In this document: positions 47,401 to 55,312 of the stretch, piece by piece | How the letters are laid out: the number at the start of each line of letters is the position of its first letter | Numbering within the stretch: the stretch's first letter is position 1 | From: Alishewanella aestuarii B11 | GTDB lineage: Bacteria; Pseudomonadota; Gammaproteobacteria; Enterobacterales; Alteromonadaceae | Assembly: GCF_000280055.1 (NCBI RefSeq) | Contig: NZ_ALAB01000002.1 | Location: 248,001-312,000, forward strand | DNA length: 64,000 bases | Reading direction: 5' to 3' | Program-made: the position numbers and the translations under genes | Notes under the pieces: model-generated | What the model was told of the DNA's origin: nothing | Databases searched by the model: none | The model's input: the letters and a program-made list of their open reading frames with translations, nothing else

Positions 47401-47967
47401 CTGCGTGATTTGGCACGTAAACGTGCGCAATTGGTTCGGCAAAGAACGACCCAGCTGCTCTCTATTAAGAACCTGCTTGTCCGTAATTGTGGCCAGGATA
47501 TCCCCAGCACTACCATTAAAAAATGGACATCTGAGCATATTACGGATTTGCCACTACTTCCTGAGCAGCGATTAGCAATCCAAGCAAACTGTGCCGTCAT
47601 GCACACGCTGGAGCAACAAATTGAAGTGGTTGAAAAAGAGCTGCTACGCCAACTCAAACCATGTAAAGCCTTTAATTTACTAAAAACCATGGCAGGGGTT
47701 GGCGATATTCTGTCTATGACAATCTTTTTGGAAACCGGCGATATATCGCGTTTTGACAGTTGTGGTAATTTTGCTTCTTACGCTCGCATGGTTAACTCAA
47801 AGCGTGAGTCCAACGGTAAGAAAAAAGGCGAAGGGAATCGCAAATGCGGAAACCGCTATCTATGCTGGGCGTTTATGGAGGCGGCACATTTTGCTGTGGG
47901 TTCAAATGAATTTATCAGACGTTTTTACCAGCGTAAGTGCGCTAAGAGCTTGTTGTTCGGTATCTGA
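47401..47967 (+). pseudogene. IS110-family transposase fragment
   Basis: The frame reads from LRDLARKRAQLVRQRTTQL to KCAKSLLFGI. It contains the C-terminal Transposase_20 domain (LLKTMAGVGDILSMTIFLET, NFASYARMVNSKRESNGKKK, YLCWAFMEAAHFA). The N-terminal DEDD nuclease half is missing, and the C-terminus is cut: its TGA is supplied by the repeat copy at 47956. An array repeat ends two bases before the fragment begins, so it is bounded by repeats on both sides. Confidence 0.88.
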
Positions 47968-47995
47968 CCCCGAAGGTCTGACCCCGAAGGTTCTT

Positions 47996-48038
47996 AACAC
48001 ACCGCATTAGCGGTAGGGTTAGCCAATTTAACGCGCCC
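47996..48038 (+). repeat. C-family repeat, second copy
   Basis: ACACACCGCATTAGCGGTAG and the following GTTAGCCAATTTAAC repeat the sequence at about 43170-43213 with a few changes. In both places the stretch leads directly into the hairpin unit and then the main array repeat. The rest of the gap to 48232 holds repeats at 48071 and 48108 and echoes of GAAGGTT. Confidence 0.7.
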
Positions 48039-48232
48039 AAAAAACAAACCCGCACGAGGCGGGCTTGTTATTCGGTATCTGACCCCGAAGATTCGAAGGT
48101 TTTGTTATTCGGTATCTGACCCCGAAGGTTACCCAAGGTTCCCCGAAGGTTTAACCCCGAAGGTTCCAACCCGGTGAGTGACGATAACCCTATGCAAACA
48201 ACGGTCTGCAATCGCTTTAACCGGGACTCGCT

Positions 48233-48260
48233 AAAAACAAACCCGCACGAAGCGGGTTTC
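48233..48260 (-). terminator. Intrinsic terminator of pilA
   Basis: On the minus strand AAACCCGC, loop TTCGT, GCGGGTTT is followed by GTTTTT. The 8-bp stem is perfect and lies about 40 bp past the pilA stop. The hairpin units of the island repeat (for example 42623-42652) are near copies of it in the same orientation. Confidence 0.85.
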
Positions 48261-48298
48261 ATTTTAAAGACTAACTTCAAATTTTATAAGTTTGAAGA

Positions 48299-48655
48299 TT
48301 AAGGAGTGTGAGTACAGCTACCGCTGTCTAAACGACATGTTACTGTACCGCCACCAGGAGCAACAGGTGTAAATGTTTCAGTAGCACCAGCTGCTATTGG
48401 AGAGGTGATAGCTGGTAAAGCGGTACAACGACTAAATGTGCCAGCAGCGAAATCAGTACCTGTTTCTGAAACATGTGCAAGACCTGCTCTAACATGTGCA
48501 GTTGCTTCAGCTAAACATGAGTTGTTAGCAGAGCGAATAGTGTAATTATTATAAGCCGGCAAAGCCACCGCCGCCAAAATACCAATGATCGCTACTACGA
48601 TCATTAATTCGATAAGGGTAAAACCCTGTTGTTTTGCACGTTGTACATTAATCAT
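48299..48655 (-). CDS. pilA: Type IV major pilin PilA
   Basis: The prepilin (118 residues) has the short leader [11 protein letters not shown] and the cleavage and helix sequence [20 protein letters not shown], with the conserved Glu5 of the mature pilin. The C-terminal half has four cysteines, enough for the usual pilin disulphide loop. It is shorter than most PilA (about 140-160). PilD in this window would process it. CAGGAG precedes the ATG. It is separated from pilB by the whole accessory island. Confidence 0.93.
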   Translation of the reverse strand: MINVQRAKQQGFTLIELMIVVAIIGILAAVALPAYNNYTIRSANNSCLAEATAHVRAGLAHVSETGTDFAAGTFSRCTALPAITSPIAAGATETFTPVAPGGGTVTCRLDSGSCTHTP

Positions 48656-48844
48656 TTTTTACATCTCCTGAGTTTTTTAGCCGCACGGGCTAATATCTAT
48701 TCTGGATGCTTTTAGCTAAACCGCAAGAAAAATTTTCGCCCTTTTACCGCTTTTTGCTAATTAATTGCGTAAGCTCATTATTTATACGGTTTTGCCGGCT
48801 ATTACATCACTTTTAGACTAATACCAAAGCACTATCCTGCAATT

Positions 48845-48886
48845 CAACATTCAACACTCAACACTCAACACTCAACACTCAACACT
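48845..48886 (+). repeat. Six tandem copies of a 7-bp unit (CAACACT)
   Basis: One imperfect (CAACATT) and five perfect units span 48845-48886. The end of the aminotransferase gene enters this tract, which supplies its last codons and TGA. As the unit is not a multiple of three, changes in copy number at its edge could alter the tail of that protein. Confidence 0.85.
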
Positions 48887-49744
48887 ATACTTATATTCAC
48901 TAAACAACCGCTGCGCCGCCAGCCACATATCCCCCACAGCACCATTGCCCACTGGCCGGCCATTAACGCTGAGTACCGGCGCAATTTCTTTACTGGAGCT
49001 GGTTAGCCAGATTTCATCGGCAGCCAAAACTTCGTCGTAACTAATCTCGCGCTCCACCACGTTTAAATCCGAATGCTGGCGCAGAATTTCCAGTAATAAT
49101 AAGCGGGTAATACCCGGCAGCAGCTTATTACTTAGTGGCGGGGTAGCAATTTCGCCGTTTTTTACCACAAATACATTCACTGCCGCGCCTTCAGTCAGGT
49201 TGGCGTCGCGATCAAACAGCAGTATTTCCTGCGCGCCCTGCTCAACCCCTTGCTGATAGTGCAGCACATTGCCCAGTAACGAGGTGGATTTAATATGGCA
49301 GCGCTGCCAGCGCAGGTCGTTACCGGTAATAACCGAGTAAGTAGGCACTTTGGCTTTATCCGGCACCGGTTCGGCGGCAATGGCGAAGGCATAGGCAAAG
49401 ATGGTGGGGCTGATACCGCTGGGAAAAGCATGATTGCGTTTGGTATCAGCACCGCGGCTAACCTGAATATAGACTGCCAGGTTATCACCCAGTGCCGGGC
49501 GATTGAGTTCGAGCAGTTTATCGCAAAGCTCGCGCCAGGCCGCTGCCGTCATGCCGTGTTGAATGCTCAGTGCCGCCAAACCGTCATGCAGGCGGCTGAT
49601 ATGCGGGCCAAAGCCAACAAAGCGGCCCTGATAAGAGGGGATAACTTCGTAGATACCATCACCAAATAGAAAGCCACGGTCCATCGGTGAGATGCGGGCT
49701 TCGTTGGCCGGCAGAAACTGGCCGTTTAAAAATACTGTACTCAT
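48872..49744 (-). CDS. Class IV PLP aminotransferase, probably D-amino acid aminotransferase
   Basis: The enzyme (290 residues from the ATG at 49744) starts VFLNGQFLPANEARISPMDRGFLFGDGIYEVI, the usual D-amino acid aminotransferase N-terminus. The PLP lysine is in CHIKSTSLLGN and the phosphate-binding region in LTEGAAVNVF and LPGITR. Such enzymes exchange amino groups between D-Ala, D-Glu and 2-oxo acids. It lies 31 bp after the D-glutamate cyclase C-terminal gene, which supports D-Glu as a substrate. The last residues (SVEC) come from the 7-bp tandem repeat. Confidence 0.85.
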   Translation of the reverse strand: MSTVFLNGQFLPANEARISPMDRGFLFGDGIYEVIPSYQGRFVGFGPHISRLHDGLAALSIQHGMTAAAWRELCDKLLELNRPALGDNLAVYIQVSRGADTKRNHAFPSGISPTIFAYAFAIAAEPVPDKAKVPTYSVITGNDLRWQRCHIKSTSLLGNVLHYQQGVEQGAQEILLFDRDANLTEGAAVNVFVVKNGEIATPPLSNKLLPGITRLLLLEILRQHSDLNVVEREISYDEVLAADEIWLTSSSKEIAPVLSVNGRPVGNGAVGDMWLAAQRLFSEYKYSVEC

Positions 49745-49775
49745 AAGGCTCTCGTGTCGGATGTTGGATCTGCTG

Positions 49776-50684
49776 TTAGTCAGGCGCCACGTTGTCTGGC
49801 TCACTAATATAAGGTTGCACCAGCGCCTGTAATTGCTGAATTAACTGTTCGCCGGCCTGATAGGGCAGGCCATCTTCGGTTAAGGTGCTCTGCCGTGTTA
49901 CACCATCGATACAGCCATTAGCGGTTAAAAACTGTAGCAAAGGCAGTAAATTGGCGTTGGCCAGTAAATCGCGGCCCCGCAGCACACTTAGCATGGCAAT
50001 AATACCCCAGGCCGCCCAGTTTGACACATCAGCTACCACTAATTCGTCGCATTCGGTAATGCTGGGGGTAATATTTAAGCCGGCCAGTGCCGCTTGCACA
50101 TTGCCCATGCCAATTTCGTTACCACCATCGCCAATAGCCAGCGTGGGGCAGGGGGCTAAATTTAATAGATCATCAAAACTGGCGCAGCGCGCCGAGATAT
50201 CTTCACCGCGCATATTCACATAAATACCGGCTGCACTCAGCCCCGGCCGTTCAATCGATAACACCAGTGCCGGCTTAAGTTGCTGCAGTAGTTGCCGGGC
50301 CTGCGCCACCCGCCCCTGCAGTTGATTCACCGGTAGCTCGGCACATTGATAATGCTGCGCTAATAACGAGAACAGCGGTTTGCCGCATACCAGATATGGT
50401 TTTAAATTAAGTGCCTGGGCTGCCTGGTACAGCGCAATGGCACCCACCGGGCCGTCGGTTTCAAAGGTATCCAGCACCGGAAAGCCGGTGCCGATTAAAA
50501 GGGTACTGCCGGCCGGCAGGTTAAACAGCCGCGCCGCGCGCAATATATAGCCGGGGCGTAGCTGTTGCTGTACCTGCTGCATACCTCGCAGGTTGCGGGC
50601 GGTAAGCAGCAGCTCAATTTGCCGGCTGAGGGCGATAAAATCGGCCACTTTGCTGGCGGGTGCGGTAGGTTGGGATAGCGTCAT
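49776..50684 (-). CDS. D-glutamate cyclase C-terminal-like protein (DUF4392/GLUCM_C)
   Basis: The 302-residue protein matches the domain that forms the C-terminal half of mammalian D-glutamate cyclase. Visible motifs are TGFPVLDTFETDGPVGA, IERPGLSAAGIYVNMRGEDIS and AIGDGGNEIGMGNV. The mammalian enzyme converts D-Glu to 5-oxo-D-proline; a separate gene at 54512 encodes the other half (DUF1445). It overlaps pxpC by 4 bp and has AGGAA before the ATG. The catalytic role of this half alone is unknown. Confidence 0.83.
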   Translation of the reverse strand: MTLSQPTAPASKVADFIALSRQIELLLTARNLRGMQQVQQQLRPGYILRAARLFNLPAGSTLLIGTGFPVLDTFETDGPVGAIALYQAAQALNLKPYLVCGKPLFSLLAQHYQCAELPVNQLQGRVAQARQLLQQLKPALVLSIERPGLSAAGIYVNMRGEDISARCASFDDLLNLAPCPTLAIGDGGNEIGMGNVQAALAGLNITPSITECDELVVADVSNWAAWGIIAMLSVLRGRDLLANANLLPLLQFLTANGCIDGVTRQSTLTEDGLPYQAGEQLIQQLQALVQPYISEPDNVAPD

Positions 50685-51733
50685 AACGGTTCCTGCGTAG
50701 CGGCATGCTGCGGGTGGGCTGCTTTGGCTGCAGGCGAAAACCTGGCCCGATAGAGAGCCAGGGCATTATGCACCTGATAACTATCCAGCGGGCTAAATTG
50801 TACCAGGCTGCCGGGTGGCGTTTGTGCCAGTCGCCAGCAGTCCAGACTCAGCACAGTGCCTATTTTCGGATAGCCACCGAGGGTTTGGCGATCATTGAGC
50901 AGCACTATCGGTTGGCCATCGGGTGGAATTTGTACTGCACCCAGACTAATACCCTCAGACAATAAAGCGCGACTACTACAACTAATAGCACTGCCACTGA
51001 GTTTATAGCCCATCCGATCACAATGGGTGCTTACCTGATAGGGGTTAAGATAAAAACGGGCGCGCTCAACGGTGCTAAATAAATGGTGCTGATAGCCTTC
51101 CAGTAAGCGCAGGCTTAGCACTGTGCTGGCGCCGGCTTGCTTTTGCTCTGCCTTGGTAAGCGCTGCTGCGCTGGCAAGTGGCGGCAGGCTAAATTGTTGT
51201 ACTTGTGGATCCGGTGTGGATAACGCAGGCAGTGTGGCTTGCCCGGCCAGTGGGATCTGATCGCCTGCCACCAGTTTGCTGCCGTCCTGATGCAGGCCGC
51301 CTACGCCTTCCCGCATTACGGTGGCGCTGCTACCAAATTGCAACGCTACCGCAAAACCGCCGCTAACGGCCAGATAAGCGCGCAAGCCCTGCGTCATATA
51401 ACCCAGCTCCAGTTCATCGCCGGCTTTTAAGCTAATGGCTTGCCAGCAGGCGACGGCTTTACCATTTAGCCGCAGGGGCAGCACGGCACCGGTAACGGCG
51501 ACGGTACAGCCGGCAGTCGCCTGCACGATTAAACCGCCAATGCTATGTTCAATAACAGTGCTGTGTAGTGGGTTACCGACTAAGGCATTAGCCCAGGCAA
51601 AACTATGGCCATCCAAGGGGCCGCCCTGGGTCAGGCCCAGGGCCGTCATGCCAAAGCGGCCGGCATCCTGTAACAGGCTTAAGGTGCCGGGACTAATGAT
51701 TTTCAGGCAGGCGCTGTGGTTTGGCTGAGTCAT
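50681..51733 (-). CDS. pxpC: 5-oxoprolinase subunit PxpC
   Basis: PxpC (350 residues; KipA/biotin-dependent carboxylase-like family) forms ATP-dependent 5-oxoprolinase with PxpA and PxpB and turns 5-oxoproline into glutamate. Typical features are GTLSLLQDAGRFGMTALGLTQGGPLD near the start and DRMGYKLSG and ILLNDRQTLGGYPKIGTV later. It overlaps pxpB and the DUF4392 gene by 4 bp each, so all are co-translated. Confidence 0.93.
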   Translation of the reverse strand: MTQPNHSACLKIISPGTLSLLQDAGRFGMTALGLTQGGPLDGHSFAWANALVGNPLHSTVIEHSIGGLIVQATAGCTVAVTGAVLPLRLNGKAVACWQAISLKAGDELELGYMTQGLRAYLAVSGGFAVALQFGSSATVMREGVGGLHQDGSKLVAGDQIPLAGQATLPALSTPDPQVQQFSLPPLASAAALTKAEQKQAGASTVLSLRLLEGYQHHLFSTVERARFYLNPYQVSTHCDRMGYKLSGSAISCSSRALLSEGISLGAVQIPPDGQPIVLLNDRQTLGGYPKIGTVLSLDCWRLAQTPPGSLVQFSPLDSYQVHNALALYRARFSPAAKAAHPQHAATQEPL

Positions 51734-52443
51734 AAGGCGCCTCCGAGTAGCTGAAACTCCCGCTCGCTAACCGGTATAAAGCGCACCTGATCGCCGACCG
51801 CGACCGGCATCGCCGGTTGTTGCTGCGGGTTAAACATCCGAATTGGACACAAGCCTAATAAATGCCAGCCACCCGGTGAGGCCGCAGGATAGACCGCAGT
51901 TTGCCGATCGGCTATGGCGACGGCACCGGCCGGCACTTTGGCTCTTGGGCTGCTCAGGCGCGGCATGGCCAGTTCGGCCGGCAATTCACCTAAGTAGGCA
52001 AAGCCCGGTGCAAAACCAATGGCATACACCTGGTAGCTTTGGCTGCTGTGCAGTTGTATTACTTCATCGGGGGTGAGGTTTTTCGCCTTGGCGACGCTAA
52101 GCAAATCCGCGCCGCTTTGCGCACTGTACCAAACCGGCAGTTCGACAATTTTGCTGCTTTGCTGCACCAGTTGGCCAGCAGCAGCGGCTTTCGCCTGTAA
52201 CACCTGGTTTAGCAAGGGCTGCAAGCTAAGGTGGCTGTGGGTTAGCGGATTAAATTGCACTAATACCGAGGCGTAAGATGGCAGCAGTTCAGTGAGGTGC
52301 TGCCCCAACAGGGGGGTTAGCAGCGAACAGTAATACTGTACGGCAGCGGCAGTAGCCGGGCTGATTTGTTGCGGCTCCAGATACAGGATAAAAGCGTTTT
52401 CGCCGGCCAGCTCCAGCCGTAGTTGTGGTGGTGTTATTGCCAT
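51730..52443 (-). CDS. pxpB: 5-oxoprolinase subunit PxpB
   Basis: PxpB (237 residues; KipI family) has the family patterns VQFNPL near residue 62, YAIGFAPGFAYLGELP and PSPGGW-like AASPGGWHLLG, then RMFNPQQQP. It pairs with PxpC. The pxpA end overlaps its start by 10 bp. Confidence 0.93.
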   Translation of the reverse strand: MAITPPQLRLELAGENAFILYLEPQQISPATAAAVQYYCSLLTPLLGQHLTELLPSYASVLVQFNPLTHSHLSLQPLLNQVLQAKAAAAGQLVQQSSKIVELPVWYSAQSGADLLSVAKAKNLTPDEVIQLHSSQSYQVYAIGFAPGFAYLGELPAELAMPRLSSPRAKVPAGAVAIADRQTAVYPAASPGGWHLLGLCPIRMFNPQQQPAMPVAVGDQVRFIPVSEREFQLLGGAL

Positions 52444-53189
52444 TGGCGCAGTAACTCCCGGATTTCGGTCAGCTGGGTGATGGCTGCGATATTGTCGCCA
52501 TGCACGCAGAGGGTGTCGGCAGTCAGTGGCAGCGCCTTACCGCTGTCGGTGGTAACAGTGCCCTGCTCCAGCAGTTGTCGTACCTGCGCCAGCACCTCGG
52601 CACCGTGCAGTACCGCGCCGGGTTGGCTGCGTGGTGTCAGTTTGCCGGCGTCGGTATAGCGGCGGTCAGCAAAGGCTTCCAGTAATAAGCTTACCCCGGC
52701 AGCCGCCGCTTGTTGCTGATAATCGGCGGCATTGGCGGTGGCTAAAATCATCAGCTTCAGGGGTTTATGGTAACTGGCAACCGCTTGCAGTACCGCTTGC
52801 CAAACCTCAGCTTTGGCCATCATATCGTTATACAGGGCGCCGTGCGGTTTAATGTAGCTTAGCGCTAGGCCCTGGTTTTGCGCCATGCCATCCAGCGCGG
52901 CAACCTGATAGTGAATAAGATTAATGATTTCGCTGGCGGAGCATTGCATACTACGCCGGCCAAAGCCTTGTAAATCAGGATAAGACGGATGGGCGCCGAT
53001 GGTAACCTGATGGTGTTTGGCCAGCTTAAGGGTGCGCGCCATCACATCAGGATCGCCGCCGTGAAAGCCGCAAGCAATATTGGCCAGGTCGATATGGGGC
53101 ATGGCCTGCTCATCTAACCCCATAGTCCAGCTACCGAAGCTTTCACCGAGATCACAGTTGAGTAATAAGGCAGGGCGAGGTTGTGACAT
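52434..53189 (-). CDS. pxpA: 5-oxoprolinase subunit PxpA
   Basis: PxpA (251 residues, LamB/YcsF family) starts LLLNCDLGESFGSW and continues with NIACGFHGGDPDVM, IGAHPSYPDLQGFGRR and YIKPHGALYN, all diagnostic. The ATG at 53189 has GGAGA upstream; the longer frame to 53339 would read through a GGGGTCAG palindrome and is not supported. It is first of the pxpABC-DUF4392-aminotransferase run. Confidence 0.94.
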   Translation of the reverse strand: MSQPRPALLLNCDLGESFGSWTMGLDEQAMPHIDLANIACGFHGGDPDVMARTLKLAKHHQVTIGAHPSYPDLQGFGRRSMQCSASEIINLIHYQVAALDGMAQNQGLALSYIKPHGALYNDMMAKAEVWQAVLQAVASYHKPLKLMILATANAADYQQQAAAAGVSLLLEAFADRRYTDAGKLTPRSQPGAVLHGAEVLAQVRQLLEQGTVTTDSGKALPLTADTLCVHGDNIAAITQLTEIRELLRQWQ

Positions 53190-53222
53190 TGGGCTCTCCG
53201 GTCGTGGCTGGCTTGACTTGGT

Positions 53223-53258
53223 GGATCTGACCCCGAAGCCCGCTTCGGGGTCAGATCC
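53223..53258 (+). repeat. GGATCTGACCCCGAAGC palindrome upstream of pxpA
   Basis: GGATCTGACCCCGAAGC (53223-53239) and its exact complement (53242-53258) are separated by two bases. The word is the island repeat core in an inverted pair. It lies between the pxpA start and the divergent GGDEF gene and would fold into a 17-bp hairpin on either strand. Confidence 0.85.
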
Positions 53259-53447
53259 TGGTCTAGTTTGCGCGACTGGCCCCGCCTTGTCCAGAGGTTG
53301 GTAGCGCTGTTCTAATAAAAAATTCTTTATGCATTTCATAGCGGAATAAAGTATTCCATGAACTTTGTCTTTGTTGAAAATATCTGAACAGTGAGTAACA
53401 AGTTGTGCTTTAATAGGTAGACGCTACGGCAGGAGCTTAGAGGCAGT

Positions 53448-54461
53448 ATGAGCAATGCGCGGTTTGATAGCAGAATTAAGGATTTAAAGCAGGCGTTACT
53501 GCCGCTAATGCAACTGGTATGTAAAATTACCGGGCTGGAAACCGCTTTCGTCACCTATATTGACCCTATTTTGGCGCGCCAACAAGTGGCCGTAGTAGTG
53601 GGTGATGGTGAAATTGGCGTTGTCGAGGGCAGTGAAATCGACTGGCAAGACTCGATGTGCCGGCTGCTGTTTAATGACGAGCACTGGCAAGACAACGAGA
53701 TTAAACAGCACTATCCGCTAAGCGCTGGGGCGGCCCTGGGCATGAATACCTTTTTTGCCGTGCCGGTGCAGCATCAGGAGAAAATCATTGGTACTGTTTG
53801 TGGTGCCAGTACTCGCGATCAGCATTTAACTTCGGCCCAACACGAACAACTGCAGCTGATTGCCGAAGCCGTATCCTGGACCTTGGCACAATGGCAGCGT
53901 TTAGTTAAATTGCAGCAGCGGCTCCAGTTTACCCGCCAGCGTTTACAGCTTGCCTATCAGGACCGCGACTCTTTAAAAGCCCTGGCCGAACGTGACCCCT
54001 TAACCGGCTTATTAAACCGGCGTGGTTTTGCTGATTTCTGGCAGCGCTGTACCGAAGTCGACACCGATCAAAAGCAGATAGCGGTGATTGCGCTGGACTT
54101 TGATAATTTTAAACAACTGAATGATAACTTTGGTCATCAGGCGGGCGATGAAGCCTTGCAGGCGTTGGGGGCAATTTTACAGCAACATACCCGCGATTAT
54201 GATTTTGCCGCGCGTTTAGGTGGTGATGAATTTTTACTGGTGTTGCCAGGCTGTCAGCGTCTGGAAGCGCAAGACGTGGCCAGCCGCATTCAGCAAAGTT
54301 ATCAGGCCAGCCCTTTTGGTGACAAACACGGTATCAGCATTGGTATCGCTGTGACCGGGCAGGGCGCGAACGATGATTTGCTGTTACTGGCCGACAAGGC
54401 GCTGTATCAGGCTAAAAACAGCGGTCGCGGTAACATCGTCTGCAGAACGCTGCGCGCCTGA
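53448..54461 (+). CDS. GAF-GGDEF diguanylate cyclase
   Basis: The protein (337 residues) has an N-terminal GAF-like sensor (about 1-150, FFAVPVQHQEKIIGTVCGAS), a coiled linker and a GGDEF domain (about 175-335). The active motif GGDEF is intact in RLGGDEFLLVLPG, and the inhibitory RxxD site is present five residues before it (RDYD). It should make c-di-GMP under product control. No membrane segment is seen. It runs against its neighbours, and both flanks carry the same palindrome. TTAGAGG precedes the ATG. Confidence 0.93.
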   Translation: MSNARFDSRIKDLKQALLPLMQLVCKITGLETAFVTYIDPILARQQVAVVVGDGEIGVVEGSEIDWQDSMCRLLFNDEHWQDNEIKQHYPLSAGAALGMNTFFAVPVQHQEKIIGTVCGASTRDQHLTSAQHEQLQLIAEAVSWTLAQWQRLVKLQQRLQFTRQRLQLAYQDRDSLKALAERDPLTGLLNRRGFADFWQRCTEVDTDQKQIAVIALDFDNFKQLNDNFGHQAGDEALQALGAILQQHTRDYDFAARLGGDEFLLVLPGCQRLEAQDVASRIQQSYQASPFGDKHGISIGIAVTGQGANDDLLLLADKALYQAKNSGRGNIVCRTLRA

Positions 54462-54477
54462 TTTATGGTGACCTGGC

Positions 54478-54512
54478 GGATCTGACCCCGAACTTTGTTC
54501 GGGGTCAGATCC
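54478..54512 (+). repeat. GGATCTGACCCCGAAC palindrome downstream of the GGDEF gene
   Basis: GGATCTGACCCCGAAC (54478-54493) pairs with its exact complement at 54497-54512 across TTT. It sits 16 bp after the GGDEF stop and touches the stop codon of the convergent DUF1445 gene. It is the partner of the palindrome at 53223 and could end transcription in both directions. Confidence 0.85.
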
Positions 54513-55297
54513 TAGAGCACCGCCAGTTTACTGTTGGTTAAATCGGTTACCAGCATATGCCCGGGCGCATGGCTAATACAAAAATCCAGTTTGGCATTGG
54601 CAATCGCTACCTGCGGGGTAACACCACAGGCCCAGAATACTGGCACTTCACCGGGTTTAATCGTGACCGCATCACCATAATCTGGCTGGTTGATATCCCG
54701 AATACCGATAGCCGCCGGATCGCCAAAATGCACCGGCGCGCCATGTACTTGCGGAAAGCGCGAGCAAATCTGAATAGCGCGAATCGCATCGGCCGGTTTC
54801 ATTGGTCGCATACTAACCACCATATTGCCGCTAAATACCCCGGCACTCTGACAGGCCAGGTTAGTGCGATACATCGGTACATTGACCCGCTCGGTGATAT
54901 TGCGAATTTCCAGGCCATCAGCCAGTAATGCTTCTTCAAATGAAAAAGAACAGCCGATTAAAAAGGTCACCAGATCATCGCGCCAGACGGTAGTCAGATC
55001 AGTGACCTCATCGACCAGTTCGCCATGGCGAAAAATGCGGTAGCGCGGTAAGTCGGTGCGAATATCTAAATCCTGTGCCAGCTGCGGCAGATCGACAGCA
55101 CCAGGACGAGCCGCCATACCCAGCAGCGGGCAGGGTTTGGGGTTAAAGTGACAAAACTGCAGGAAGTCGGCGGCATAAGCGGCAGGGATAATCGCCATAT
55201 TGGCCTGCACAAAGCCCGGCGCTAGACCCGAGGTATTGCTGGCAAACTCACCGCTGCGACACAGCTGGCGGATTTGATAGGGGGTAAGTTGTTGCAT
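54512..55297 (-). CDS. D-glutamate cyclase N-terminal-like / putative hydro-lyase (DUF1445, YcsI)
   Basis: The 261-residue protein matches the DUF1445/YcsI family: [11 protein letters not shown] at the start, [37 protein letters not shown] and [10 protein letters not shown]. This domain is the N-terminal half of mammalian D-glutamate cyclase, and bacterial homologues usually sit with pxpABC, as ycsI does in B. subtilis. It would turn D-Glu into 5-oxoproline. AAGGAGATCTCC precedes the ATG. It is separated from pxpA by the inserted GGDEF gene. Confidence 0.88.
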   Translation of the reverse strand: MQQLTPYQIRQLCRSGEFASNTSGLAPGFVQANMAIIPAAYAADFLQFCHFNPKPCPLLGMAARPGAVDLPQLAQDLDIRTDLPRYRIFRHGELVDEVTDLTTVWRDDLVTFLIGCSFSFEEALLADGLEIRNITERVNVPMYRTNLACQSAGVFSGNMVVSMRPMKPADAIRAIQICSRFPQVHGAPVHFGDPAAIGIRDINQPDYGDAVTIKPGEVPVFWACGVTPQVAIANAKLDFCISHAPGHMLVTDLTNSKLAVL

Positions 55298-55312
55298 GGA
55301 GATCTCCTTGGC

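Larger units (their letters stand above)
33577..48140 (+). repeat. Dispersed repeat array (core TTCGGTATCTGACCCCGAA, then GGTT)
   Basis: Thirteen exact 23-nt copies start at 34219, 39476, 41561, 43247, 45640, 45736, 45763, 47193, 47236, 47284, 47311, 47377 and 48108. Near copies start at 33594, 36535, 38817, 42527, 42654, 47016, 47040, 47956 and 48071, with partial ones at 33577, 46031, 47259 and 47978. All have the same orientation. TTCGG and CCGAA can pair around a 9-nt loop. Seven copies are preceded by the hairpin unit AACAAACCCGC-acgag-GCGGGCTTGT at 39445, 42623, 43215, 45608, 45703, 47161 and 48039. The copies mark the edges of small gene modules. Confidence 0.9.

Noticed and set aside
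47145..47690. Minus-strand 181-codon frame rich in NLRGQIPN and PSGSDTE
   Set aside because: It is a translation of the repeats running into the antisense of the IS110 fragment. The same holds for the frame at 45592-45885.
33577..48233. Chromosomal integron with attC sites
   Set aside because: No integron integrase is present, the units lack paired RYYYAAC and GTTRRRY ends, and the hairpins are nearly perfect where attC stems carry unpaired bulges. The cassette-like content alone is not enough.
30538..48298. Prophage or integrative element between pilB and pilA
   Set aside because: There are no integrase, structural, replication or conjugation genes and no tRNA attachment site; the content is small modules and repeats.
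48661..48800. Sigma-54 promoter for pilA
   Set aside because: Candidate GG and GC pairs on the minus strand are at the wrong distance; no clear promoter could be chosen.
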